The position numbers were made by a program, and so were the translations under genes. Below the pieces are notes generated by a model, which was not told the DNA's origin, ran no database searches, and saw only the letters and a list, made by a program, of their open reading frames with translations. Shown piece after piece: positions 1-7,284 of a stretch of 26,630 bases of DNA; the first letter of the stretch is position 1, and each line of letters starts with the position of its first letter. Origin of the DNA: DASWRT01 sp036403035 (GTDB lineage Bacteria > Pseudomonadota > Alphaproteobacteria > ATCC43930 > CGMCC-115725); NCBI GenBank assembly GCA_036403035.1, contig DASWRT010000345.1:1-26630 (forward strand), given 5' to 3'.

Positions 1-441
1 GGCCCGCAGGGACCGACCGAGACGCCGGAGATCAAGGCCGCCGACCGGGAGAGCACCGCCGCGCGCGAGGAGTGCCAGAACCGGCGCACCATGGGCCAGC
101 TGACGCTGGAGCAGACCGTCGTCTGCGCCAACCCGCGCATCGTCGCCGCGTTCGAGCGAGCGCACTATCCCTACATGGACCTGCTGCGGCTCGGCATGGA
201 CGCGCGCCTCGCCGGCGCCGAGAAGGTCCAGAGCGGCGGGATCACCGAGACCGCCTACATGGACCAGCTCCGCGTGCTGCGCGAGCGGATCGCCGACGAG
301 ATGAGCCGCCGCAACGAGGCGGCAGTGGCGGCGGGCTGGCCCGAGAAGGCACAGCCCCAAACATATCCCGACACCGCGGACGCGGCGACCCGCGAGGCGA
401 TGCTGCACGGGCTCGACGCCTTTACCGGCCTTACGCCGTGA
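1..441 (+). CDS. 3' part of an unidentified gene
   Basis: The frame is open from the first base of the window and ends at TGA 439-441, so the true start lies upstream; an internal ATG at 91 is probably not the start because the frame reads sensibly before it. The visible 146 residues are polar and largely helical, with a motif around CANPRIVAAFERAHYPYMD followed by many Arg, Glu and Ala residues. I associate this pattern from memory with small conserved proteins of unknown function in Hyphomicrobiales, but I cannot name a domain. No membrane segment is visible in this part. The next gene follows about 50 bases later on the same strand and could be co-transcribed. Function unknown. Confidence 0.75.
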   Translation, partial: GPQGPTETPEIKAADRESTAAREECQNRRTMGQLTLEQTVVCANPRIVAAFERAHYPYMDLLRLGMDARLAGAEKVQSGGITETAYMDQLRVLRERIADEMSRRNEAAVAAGWPEKAQPQTYPDTADAATREAMLHGLDAFTGLTP

Positions 442-492
442 CGGCGGCGCCCTGCGATTGTGGCGCCCGCCGTTTCGCTGTATGAGGGCGTC

Positions 493-1215
493 ATGAGCCG
501 GTCCCCTTCGATCGTGATCCTGACCGGCGCCGGCATTTCCAAGGAGTCCGGCCTCGACACGTTCCGCGACGCCGACGGCATCTGGTCGAAAGTGCGCATC
601 GAGGACGTCGCGACGCCCGAGGCGTTCGCCCGCGACCCGATGCGCGTCCACGCGTTCTACAACGCACGGCGCCGCGGTGTGCTCGACTCGGCGGTGCAGC
701 CGAACGCGGCGCACCGCGCGCTCGCCCGTCTGGAGCGGGAGCGTCCGGCCGGCGACGTGCTGCTGGTGACGCAGAACACCGATGACCTGCACGAGCGCGC
801 CGGCTCCGCCAACCTCATCCACATGCACGGCGAGCTGCTGAAGGTGGTCTGCGCCGCCTGCGGCCGCATCGCCGAGCAACGCTGCGATCTTGATGTCGGC
901 GATGCCTGCGGCGCCTGCGGCCACGAGGGATTACTGCGTCCCCATGTCGTCTGGTTCGGCGAGATGCCGCTGGAGATGGAGCGGATCTACGAGGCGCTGG
1001 GATCTTGCGACCTGTTCGTCTCGATCGGCACCAGCGGCAACGTCTACCCGGCCGCGGGTTTCGTCCAGGAGGCCCGCGCCGCCGGCGCCCGCACGGTCGA
1101 GCTGAACCTGGAGCCCTCCGAGGGCGCTCGCCTCTTCGACGAGGCGATCCACGGCGCGGCGACCGAGATCGTGCCGGCGTTCGTCGAGCAGGTGCTGGCC
1201 AAGAAGGGAGGCTGA
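493..1215 (+). CDS. cobB: NAD-dependent protein deacylase, sirtuin (SIRT5/CobB class)
   Basis: A 240-residue Sir2-family enzyme that removes acyl groups from lysine using NAD+. All core motifs are visible: the NAD-binding GAGIS (residues 12-16), QNTD (94-97), catalytic His112 in HMHGE, and a zinc site formed by Cys120, Cys123, Cys139 and Cys142. Tyr56 and Arg59 form the Y-x-x-R pair (FYNAR) that in SIRT5 and E. coli CobB binds the carboxylate of succinyl- or malonyl-lysine, so desuccinylase activity is inferred in addition to deacetylation. The length is typical. I chose ATG 493 because GAGGG stands four bases before it; an in-frame GTG at 460 would add 11 residues that do not look like family sequence. 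No acetyl-CoA synthetase or acetyltransferase lies beside it, so its substrate is not suggested by context. Confidence 0.93.
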   Translation: MSRSPSIVILTGAGISKESGLDTFRDADGIWSKVRIEDVATPEAFARDPMRVHAFYNARRRGVLDSAVQPNAAHRALARLERERPAGDVLLVTQNTDDLHERAGSANLIHMHGELLKVVCAACGRIAEQRCDLDVGDACGACGHEGLLRPHVVWFGEMPLEMERIYEALGSCDLFVSIGTSGNVYPAAGFVQEARAAGARTVELNLEPSEGARLFDEAIHGAATEIVPAFVEQVLAKKGG

Positions 1216-1720
1216 TCTTATGATGCGCCGCCGTCGGGACGATTACGGCTCGGTAGTAACTCCATTCATCAACTCGTAACGCGGAGTCGGTAATTTGTTC
1301 GGCGGATTGAAATAACAAAAAGGACAAGTTCCGGTTGCACCTTGAATATGTTGAGCGTCGGCCTCATTTAAGCGTTGTGCTTGGTGGACAATACGACCGC
1401 GCGCTATGCTGCTGCGCATCGCCGATCCAAGGGGTATCCGGTTCGGCATCTCCTCCGCCCGCACACGAAGCTATCTCCCCAGCCTGCGTGCATCGGCAGC
1501 CTCGATCCATCGTCGATCCTGGCGCCCGGCGACTGCCGGGAGAGCGCCCTTCCAGTTTCGCATCGGACATGATGCACGCCCGTCCGGCAGCGTCGAATGC
1601 CGGCTACACGAGTAGAAGAAAGACAGAAACACCTTGATAGAGAACAAGAAGCGGCGCGGAGCAGCGCCGCGCGATGCCGCACGTCAGGAGCATACGAATA
1701 GATCCCGCCGCAATCGCCCC
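1216..1720. other. Intergenic region with no recognised gene
   Basis: About 500 bases between the sirtuin and RNase J genes. The first part (about 1245-1390) is noticeably richer in A and T than its surroundings and may carry promoter elements, but no convincing -35/-10 pair was found. A small hairpin is present (arms 1525-1530 and 1535-1540, loop of four). Short open frames occur on both strands, but none has a ribosome binding site together with a recognisable protein. A TTG at 1634 is in frame with RNase J and could extend it by 29 mostly basic residues. Confidence 0.5.
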
Positions 1721-3130
1721 ATGCGATCCCCGAAGTCGCCGATCCCCGGCGCGGACGAGGTCCTGTTCCTGGCGCTCGGCGGGTGTTCCCGCATCGGCAT
1801 GAACATGGCCCTGTATGGCCATGCCGGGAAATGGCTGATCGTCGATGCCGGCGTCGCCTTTCTCGGCGACGAGGCGCCGGGCATCAACTCGGTGATGGCC
1901 GATCCCCGGTTCATCGAGGAGCGGATGAGCGACGTCGTCGGCCTCGTCGTGACCCATGCGCATGAGGACCATATCGGCGCGATCCACCATCTGTGGCCGC
2001 GCCTGCGCTGCCCGATCTACGCCACGCCCTTCGCGGCCCACGTCATCCGGGACCGGCTGAAGGACGCCGGCACGGCGCGGGACGTCACCGTCCGCACCAT
2101 GGCGATCGGCGAGACCGTCGCGCTCGGCCCGTTCCGGGTCGAAAGCATCGCGATGACCCACTCCATTCCCGAGCCGGTCTCGCTGGCGATCCGGACGCAA
2201 GCCGGCACGGTGCTGCACACCGGCGACTGGAAGTTCGATCCCGAGCCCCTGATCGGCCGGACGGCCGATCTCGATGCGCTCAGGCGTCTCGGCGACGAAG
2301 GCGTGCTCGCGATGATGTGCGACAGCACGAACGCGATGAAGGAGGGCAGCACCGGTTCCGAGGGCAGCGCCCGTTCCGGTCTCGCCGATGCCTTCGCCGG
2401 ACGGAAAGGGGCGATCGCGGTGACCGGGTTCGCCAGCAACGTCGCCCGGATGAAGGCGGTCGCCGAAGCGGCGGCGGCCAATGGCCGGCACGTTGTCCTC
2501 GTCGGGCGCTCGCTGCTGCGGATGGAAAGTGCGGCGCGCGCCTGCGGCTATCTCGACGGCGTGCCCGCGTTTCTCGGTCTCGACGCGGCGGCGCGGATGC
2601 CGCGCCGCAAGCTCGTGCTGATGTGCACCGGCAGCCAGGGCGAGGAGCGGGCGGCGCTGAGCCGCATCGCGCGCGGCCAGCACCGGGCGGTGTCCCTCGC
2701 GACCGGCGACACCGTGATGTTCTCGGCGCGGGTCATTCCCGGCAACGAGGAAGCGGTGGACGAGATCCGCAATCTGCTCGCCGCCCGCGGCGTCGCGGTG
2801 GTGATGCCCGCCGACGCGCCGATCCACGTGTCTGGCCATCCCGCGCGCGACGACCTGACCTTGATGTACGGGCTGGTGCGGCCCCGCTTCGCGGTTCCGG
2901 TCCACGGCACGATCGGGCATCTGGAGGCGCATGCGCGCCTTGCGCGATCCTGCGGCGTCGAGCGCGCGGTGATCCCGGAGGATGGCGACGTCATCCGCCT
3001 GACCGCGCAGGAAGCTAGCGTCGTGGACCGCGTCGAACCGCGCCGCCTCGCGGACGACGGACAGAAGCTGATCCGCTGGCCGGGTGTCTCCGGCGCCGAG
3101 GAAGCGGCTCAGGTTGCGCTCGCGGCCTGA
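1721..3130 (+). CDS. RNase J-like metallo-beta-lactamase/beta-CASP ribonuclease, short divergent form
   Basis: A 469-residue protein of the RNase J family, which in most alphaproteobacteria processes and degrades RNA as a 5'-3' exonuclease and endonuclease. The metal-binding motif THAHEDH holds His79, His81, Asp83 and His84; further family blocks are the HTGDWKFD segment, the MCDSTNA segment and the C-terminal HVSGHP and PVHGTIGHLEAHA segments. It departs from the usual form: GGCSRIGMN where GGVGEIGMN is usual, PGINSVMAD where PGVDLVLPD is usual, and it stops shortly after the second metallo-lactamase half, so the roughly 85-residue C-terminal domain expected of a ~550-residue RNase J is absent. 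Start chosen at ATG 1721; neither it nor the upstream TTG 1634 has a clear ribosome binding site. A strong hairpin overlaps its stop codon. It may be a second, specialised paralogue. Confidence 0.88.
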   Translation: MRSPKSPIPGADEVLFLALGGCSRIGMNMALYGHAGKWLIVDAGVAFLGDEAPGINSVMADPRFIEERMSDVVGLVVTHAHEDHIGAIHHLWPRLRCPIYATPFAAHVIRDRLKDAGTARDVTVRTMAIGETVALGPFRVESIAMTHSIPEPVSLAIRTQAGTVLHTGDWKFDPEPLIGRTADLDALRRLGDEGVLAMMCDSTNAMKEGSTGSEGSARSGLADAFAGRKGAIAVTGFASNVARMKAVAEAAAANGRHVVLVGRSLLRMESAARACGYLDGVPAFLGLDAAARMPRRKLVLMCTGSQGEERAALSRIARGQHRAVSLATGDTVMFSARVIPGNEEAVDEIRNLLAARGVAVVMPADAPIHVSGHPARDDLTLMYGLVRPRFAVPVHGTIGHLEAHARLARSCGVERAVIPEDGDVIRLTAQEASVVDRVEPRRLADDGQKLIRWPGVSGAEEAAQVALAA

Positions 3131-3141
3131 GCGCAACCTGA
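3109..3141. terminator. 12-bp hairpin between convergent genes, overlapping the RNase J stop
   Basis: Arms 3109-3120 (TCAGGTTGCGCT) and 3130-3141 (AGCGCAACCTGA) are perfectly complementary around a nine-base loop. The TGA of the RNase J-like gene lies partly in the loop and partly in the right arm, and purU ends at 3151 on the other strand. There is no U-tract on either side, so it would act either as a U-less bidirectional terminator or as a 3'-end stabiliser of both mRNAs. Confidence 0.65.
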
Positions 3142-3150
3142 TCCGTCAGG

Positions 3151-4014
3151 TCAGGACGTAAACACGACCGTCTTCGACCCGTTGAGGATCACGCGGTCCT
3201 CCAGGTGCCACAGCAGGGCGCGGGCGAGGACGCGGCGCTCGATGTCGCGGCCCTTGCGGACGAGGTCTTCCGGCGTGTTGTCGTGGCTGATGCGCTCGAC
3301 GTCCTGCTCGATGATCGGTCCTTCGTCGAGGTCCGACGTCACGTAGTGCGCGGTGGCGCCGATCAGCTTCACGCCGCGCAGATGCGCTTGATGGTACGGC
3401 TTCGCGCCCTTGAAGCCTGGCAGGAACGAGTGGTGGATGTTGATGCAGCGTCCGGCGAGCTTCGCCGCGAGCCCGTCCGACAGGACCTGCATGTAGCGGG
3501 CGAGGACGACGACGTCGGTCTTCGTCTCCTGCACGAGGGTCCAGATCGCGGTCTCCTGCTCCAGCTTGGTCGTCTTCGTGACCGGCAGGTGGTGGAACGG
3601 GACGCCGCTCAGGTCGAGATGCGCGTAGGCCTCCTGCGCGTGGTTCGACACGACCGCCGAGATCTCCATCGGGATCTCGTCGATCCGCCAGCGGTAAAGC
3701 AGGTCGGCGAGACAGTGGTCGAACTTCGAGACCAGCATCATCACCCGTCGCCGCGCGCCGCGCGGGCGGAGCGACCAGTCCATGCCGAACTCTTCCGCGA
3801 TCCGACGGAAGCCCGCCTGCACGGCGGCGACCGGCTCCTCGTCGTCGATCCGGTTGAAGACGACGCGCATGAAGAAGCGGCGCGTCTCGATGTCGTCGAA
3901 CTGCTTCGCTTCGAGGATGTTGCAGCCCTCGTTGAACAGATACATCGCGACGGCGGCGACGATGCCGGCGCGGTTCGGGCAGGAGAGCGTCAGGACGGCT
4001 TCGTTCGTCGGCAT
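3151..4014 (-). CDS. purU: Formyltetrahydrofolate deformylase
   Basis: A 287-residue PurU that hydrolyses 10-formyl-THF to formate and THF, supplying formate and balancing the folate pool. An N-terminal ACT domain (about residues 5-80, starting LTLSCPNRAGIVAAVA) is followed by a formyltransferase-type catalytic domain (about 90-280). The catalytic triad can be placed at Asn192 and His194 (NIHHSFLPGFKG) and Asp230 (TSDLDEGPII). Length and domain order are normal for the family. ATG at 4014 gives the expected N-terminus; no good ribosome binding site is seen before it. In an organism with a formaldehyde-activating enzyme (right edge of the window), PurU could help pass one-carbon units between folate and formate, but that link is inference. 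It converges with the RNase J-like gene. Confidence 0.95.
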   Translation of the reverse strand: MPTNEAVLTLSCPNRAGIVAAVAMYLFNEGCNILEAKQFDDIETRRFFMRVVFNRIDDEEPVAAVQAGFRRIAEEFGMDWSLRPRGARRRVMMLVSKFDHCLADLLYRWRIDEIPMEISAVVSNHAQEAYAHLDLSGVPFHHLPVTKTTKLEQETAIWTLVQETKTDVVVLARYMQVLSDGLAAKLAGRCINIHHSFLPGFKGAKPYHQAHLRGVKLIGATAHYVTSDLDEGPIIEQDVERISHDNTPEDLVRKGRDIERRVLARALLWHLEDRVILNGSKTVVFTS

Positions 4015-4387
4015 TCGGCGGTCTCGTCGGTCGGTCCACGTGGCGGCGGGCGGACCGTGCGATCTCCGATCGCCGGCCGGCCTGCCGGTGGAATTCCGCG
4101 GACCGTCGTATGGTCCGGCCGGGGCCGCCGCGTCAACCGGCGGAGTAGAGCAGAAAACTGGCGATCACGGCAGCCAGCACGACAGTCGTCGCGCCGTCCG
4201 GGCGAAAGATACGTTCGAAACCCTGCCGCGCATCCCCGCCATAGTTGGGTCCCAGTCCCGCGCGCGATGCAGGGATTGCGTGATTGCCGGTCACCTATCG
4301 AATGGCAGGTGCGCTTTCCGGGCCGGCAGGAAGCCCGCCGCCGAGACATCGCGAGGCCGGTGAGTTTCGTCGAAAGGAACAAGAATC
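4015..4387. other. Divergent intergenic region between purU and the Spy-like gene
   Basis: About 370 bases that should contain the promoters of both flanking genes, which read away from each other. No convincing sigma70-like pair, palindromic operator or small gene was found. A ribosome binding site (AAAGGA, 4373-4378) serves the rightward gene. Confidence 0.5.
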
Positions 4388-4885
4388 ATGCGTTGCAAGC
4401 CTGTTGCGGCATTCGTCGTCGCGGCGCTCGCATTGGGAACCGTGTCGACCGTCCTCCCGCACGAAGGGTGGGCGCAGGCCGCCGCACCCGCTCCTGCCGC
4501 CAACGGTCCCGCTGCCAATGCTCCGCGGCACGAACGGCGCGACCATACCGAAGGCCGGATCGCGTTCCTGCGGACCGAGCTGAAGATCACCGATGCGCAG
4601 GCGCCGCAGTGGAACGCCGTCGCCGAAATCATGCGCCGCAACGCGGCCGAGCGGCGCGACACGATGCGCCGGCTCCACGAGTCCCGCGATAAGCCGCAGA
4701 GCGCGGTCGAGCGGCTGCAGCAGGGTCAGCAGCTCGCCCAGATGCGCGCCGACGAGACGAAGCAGTTCGTCGCCGCCTTCGCGCCGCTCTACGACTCGAT
4801 GAGCCCCGACCAGAAGCAGGCCGCCGACCAGATGTTCGCTCACGGTCCGGGCGGCGGCCACCATCGCGAGCACCACTGGCGCTAG
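4388..4885 (+). CDS. Periplasmic Spy/CpxP-like LTXXQ-motif protein
   Basis: A 165-residue protein with a Sec signal peptide (basic start, hydrophobic residues about 7-22, likely cleavage near GWAQA at 28-31), then an Ala/Pro-rich linker and a helical domain. Two LTxxQ-like motifs typical of the Spy/CpxP family are visible: LKITDAQ (about 65-71) and MSPDQ (about 138-142). Spy and CpxP are periplasmic chaperones or stress adaptors that bind unfolded protein or a sensor kinase. The end is rich in His (HHREHH), which suggests metal binding, as seen in metal-responsive relatives; this is inference. AAAGGA ends nine bases before the ATG and supports this start. A hairpin terminator follows at 4911. 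No CpxR/CpxA-type pair is nearby, so its regulator cannot be named. Confidence 0.85.
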   Translation: MRCKPVAAFVVAALALGTVSTVLPHEGWAQAAAPAPAANGPAANAPRHERRDHTEGRIAFLRTELKITDAQAPQWNAVAEIMRRNAAERRDTMRRLHESRDKPQSAVERLQQGQQLAQMRADETKQFVAAFAPLYDSMSPDQKQAADQMFAHGPGGGHHREHHWR

Positions 4886-4910
4886 ACGCCGGTTCGTTCT
4901 CGGACAGGCA

Positions 4911-4935
4911 CCCGGCGGCGCACGGTGCTGCCGGG
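4911..4935 (+). terminator. Hairpin terminator of the Spy-like gene
   Basis: Arms 4911-4921 and 4925-4935 form an 11-bp stem (two G-U pairs, the rest Watson-Crick) around the loop ACG, 25 bases after the stop codon. The following bases are pyrimidine-rich (CGTCTCCCTTTCG), so this is the nearest thing to a classical terminator on the left side of the window. Confidence 0.65.
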
Positions 4936-4968
4936 CGTCTCCCTTTCGTCTTCGGTGGGTAGCGCTGG

Positions 4969-5220
4969 TCAGGCCGCCTTGCCGCAGCCGGGGTGAGGCT
5001 TCAGCACGCGCTTCGTCGAGGCGGGATACGCCGCCAGCTTCTCGGCGGGACGGATGGGGCGGCGGACGAACTCGCCGCCGCAGTTCGGGCAGCGCCCGCC
5101 GAGGACGTTGTCGACGCAGTCGCGGCAGAACGTGCATTCGAAGGTGCAGATCATCGCGTCCGGCGCGTCCGGCAGCAAATCCTTGTCGCAGCATTCGCAA
5201 TTCGGGCGCAGGTCGAGCAT
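4969..5220 (-). CDS. DUF1272 small zinc-binding protein
   Basis: An 83-residue protein with the DUF1272 pattern: CECC near the N-terminus, ICTFECTFCRDC in the middle and RCPNCGG followed by a basic RRPIRP stretch. The paired cysteines should bind zinc in a ribbon or treble-clef arrangement. The family is widespread in proteobacteria but its role is not known. The ATG at 5220 gives the conserved MLDLRPNCE start. It lies 88 bases after the end of the PNPOx-fold gene on the same strand and may be the last gene of that unit. No transmembrane segment or signal peptide. Confidence 0.88.
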   Translation of the reverse strand: MLDLRPNCECCDKDLLPDAPDAMICTFECTFCRDCVDNVLGGRCPNCGGEFVRRPIRPAEKLAAYPASTKRVLKPHPGCGKAA

Positions 5221-5308
5221 GGCTGATGTCTTCTCGATGGTTGAGGATCGCTGTCGAAGCAAACGGAATATCCCGCTTCGGGGCAACCCCTTTATTCTCA
5301 GTCGCGCG

Positions 5309-6361
5309 TCAGGATGAGCTTTCCGCTGTAGCGCCGCGACGCGTCGGATGCGCTTCCCACGTACCCGTGCGGGCGAGCTGCGGCGCCTGTTCGCGGAACG
5401 ACCAGTGCAGCGGCAGCGCGCCGGGCCGGCGGATCGCGCGGTCGACGTGGAATCGGACGAGGCGCTCGGCTCCGGCGAAGGCGGCGAGTTCAGGCCCGTC
5501 CCAGACGATCTCGGCCTCGCCGGCGAGGTGCAGCAGCCCGCCGGTGGCGAAATCGACGAAAAGCAGCCCGGCGCGCGGTTCGAGCAGCAGATTGCCGAGC
5601 GTGTTGAAGAAGCGGTTGCCGGCGAAGTCGGGAAAGGTGAGGACGGCATGTCCGTCTCCGCCCTCGTCGTCGATGCGGACGAAGCCGGGCCGGCCGCCGC
5701 GGTGCGATACATCGACGCCCTCGTTCGTTCCGCCGCTGCCGCCGCCGCCATCGTCGCGGCGCTCCCCGTCGTGGAACGCGGTCGCGATGAAGAACGTGTC
5801 CGCCCCGGCGATGAGTGCGCGCGCCGCCGCGTCGAGCCGGTCGAGGTGCTGCGCCGTGGCCGGCGCGGCGCCCGTTCCGGCCGCGTCGGGGCTGATCTCG
5901 CGCTTCTGGATGTATTGCGGGCAGTTGCCGAAGCTCTGCGCGACCCGGACGGTGAAGCCGCCGGCATCCGCCGCCGTGACCGTGCCGTTGACGCGGTTGC
6001 GGCGGCGCGTGTGCAGTTCGATCCCGAGCAGCCCGACATCGGCGCCCGCGGCGATCGCGCCGTGCAGCGGGTCGCCGCCGTCCGGAAGTGCGGCGACGCG
6101 CAGCGTGCGCGGATCGGGGGAGGCGGCGAAGCCCGGCGGGCCGGTCAGGATCGATGCCCAGGGCTGGCCGGCGTCGTCGCGGGCGCCGAGGACGAGGAAC
6201 GGAAGCTGCGCAAAAAAGGTGCGGTGCTGGTCCGGCATGTAGTCGCGGACCGACCGCCGCCCCGCCTGCTCCATCCTGTCGCGCAGGCCGATGCGCGACT
6301 GGATCGCCTGCTCGCCGCGATGGAACGGCGGCTCCGGGTGCGGCCAACCGGTTTCAGCCAT
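5309..6361 (-). CDS. Pyridoxamine 5'-phosphate oxidase-fold flavoprotein
   Basis: A 350-residue protein with a split-barrel FMN-binding (PNPOx-like) fold. The N-terminal part runs HPEPPFHRGE, then RDYMPDQHRTFFAQLPFLVLGARD, then the PWASILTGPPGF barrel strand; a second barrel repeat near the C-terminus has HAVLTFPDFAGNRFFNTLGNLL followed by GLLFVDF and LLHLAGEAEIVW. In longer relatives this domain is fused to a ferredoxin-reductase module that is absent here, so it must rely on a separate reductant or act on its own. An unusual Gly/Asp-rich insert (about DDGGGGSGG) separates the halves. A strong ribosome binding site (GAGGAGGAAG) precedes ATG 6361. It is 95 bases after the glutathione S-transferase gene on the same strand, suggesting co-expression in detoxification; the substrate is unknown. 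Confidence 0.85.
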   Translation of the reverse strand: MAETGWPHPEPPFHRGEQAIQSRIGLRDRMEQAGRRSVRDYMPDQHRTFFAQLPFLVLGARDDAGQPWASILTGPPGFAASPDPRTLRVAALPDGGDPLHGAIAAGADVGLLGIELHTRRRNRVNGTVTAADAGGFTVRVAQSFGNCPQYIQKREISPDAAGTGAAPATAQHLDRLDAAARALIAGADTFFIATAFHDGERRDDGGGGSGGTNEGVDVSHRGGRPGFVRIDDEGGDGHAVLTFPDFAGNRFFNTLGNLLLEPRAGLLFVDFATGGLLHLAGEAEIVWDGPELAAFAGAERLVRFHVDRAIRRPGALPLHWSFREQAPQLARTGTWEAHPTRRGATAESSS

Positions 6362-6456
6362 GATCTTCCTCCTCGACGTGACGGCAGCGGTGGGCGGCCG
6401 GCGGCGCGGGCGACGATGGAGTCCCGCGCCGTCGCTGCCGGTCCTGCTGCCGCAGC

Positions 6457-7113
6457 TCAGGCGGCGGCGAGGCCGATCGGCGTGCGCTGCATCCCGATGA
6501 AGCCCGGCAGCGCCTCGATCCGGGCGAGCCAAGCGCGGATGCTCGGGTATGGCTCCAGCGGGACACCGCCTTCCGGCGCATGCGCGATGTAACTGTAGCA
6601 GGCGATGTCGGCGATCGTCGGGTGGGATGTCGCAAGGAAGGCGCGTCCGTCGAGATGCCGCTCCATCACCTCGAACAGCCGGTGCGCCGTCGCCTTCGCC
6701 GTCTCGTGGTTGAGCTTGGCGCCGAACACCGTCACCAGACGGGCGCCGGCCGGTCCCGCGGCCACCGGTCCGGCGGCGACGGACAGCCAGCGCTGCACCG
6801 CGGCGGCGGCCTCGGCGTCGCGCGGCAGCCAGTCTCCACCGGCATCGTAGCGGGTCGCGAGATAGACCAGGATCGCGTTCGAATCGGCGACCGTGACGCC
6901 GTCGTCCTCGATGACCGGGACTTGGCCGAACAGGTTCTTGGCCAGGAATTCCGGCCGCCGCTGCGCGCCTCCGGCGAGGTCGATGTCGACCGTCTCGCAG
7001 GGCAGGCCGAGCAGCGACAGGAACAGCTCCGCCCGATGGGCGTGGCCGGAGAGCGGATGGCGATAAAGCGTGATCGGCGGGAGAGTCGCGGCCCGTCGCG
7101 GCGTCGTGGTCAT
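6457..7113 (-). CDS. Glutathione S-transferase family protein
   Basis: A 218-residue soluble GST. The N-terminal thioredoxin fold (about residues 14-92) contains the cis-proline motif QVPVIED (Pro66) and the Asp77-Ser78 pair (ADSNAI) that normally contacts the glutathione gamma-glutamyl group. The all-helical C-terminal domain (about 100-210) includes HPTIADIACYSY, the usual N-capping box region. The reaction would be glutathione conjugation or thiol-dependent reduction of electrophiles. The start at ATG 7113 has GGAGG eight bases upstream. Its promoter region holds a 20-bp palindromic operator, and tetR lies directly upstream on the same strand, so TetR control is likely. The PNPOx-fold gene follows downstream. 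Confidence 0.92.
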   Translation of the reverse strand: MTTTPRRAATLPPITLYRHPLSGHAHRAELFLSLLGLPCETVDIDLAGGAQRRPEFLAKNLFGQVPVIEDDGVTVADSNAILVYLATRYDAGGDWLPRDAEAAAAVQRWLSVAAGPVAAGPAGARLVTVFGAKLNHETAKATAHRLFEVMERHLDGRAFLATSHPTIADIACYSYIAHAPEGGVPLEPYPSIRAWLARIEALPGFIGMQRTPIGLAAA

Positions 7114-7126
7114 GGAGGATGCCTCC
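7114..7126 (-). promoter_or_regulatory. Ribosome binding site of the GST gene within a mini-hairpin
   Basis: On the minus strand the Shine-Dalgarno GGAGG pairs perfectly with CCTCC three bases later, directly before the ATG. The five-bp stem could partly hide the ribosome binding site. The ATG itself is not in the stem and the loop is very small, so the effect may be slight. Confidence 0.35.
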
Positions 7127-7145
7127 GCATGGTTGTCAAAATTAC

Positions 7146-7165
7146 TGTACCGAACGTTCGGTACA
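7146..7165. promoter_or_regulatory. 20-bp perfect palindrome, probable TetR operator
   Basis: TGTACCGAACGTTCGGTACA is self-complementary over all 20 bases. ACCGAACGTTCGGT cores are common operators of TetR/AcrR-type repressors, and a tetR gene lies directly upstream. It sits 33 bases before the GST start codon, where a bound repressor would block transcription. Confidence 0.85.
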
Positions 7166-7252
7166 TAAGCCGGCCTGCGAAGTCCGTCAAGCGCTGCGTG
7201 CCATGCGCCCCGATCCGCTGCCCAGCGGCGGTTGATGATCGAGGATGACGGT

Positions 7253-7284
7253 AATAGTCCGCGTCGGCATTAGTCCGCGTCGGC
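7253..7284. repeat. 16-bp tandem duplication at the end of tetR
   Basis: Two adjacent 16-base units (7253-7268 and 7269-7284) differ at one base. The second unit contains the last codons and stop of tetR; the first lies just beyond the stop. It looks like a recent replication-slippage duplication. Confidence 0.8.

Noticed and set aside
1604..3136. A 510-codon open frame on the minus strand
   Set aside because: It is antisense to the RNase J-like gene, is Arg/His/Asp-rich as expected of a GC-rich shadow frame, and has no motif.
5771..5796. GGAAC-N17-CGTG resembling an EcfG promoter
   Set aside because: It has a mismatch in the -10 element, lies inside the PNPOx-fold gene and points antisense to it with no gene following.
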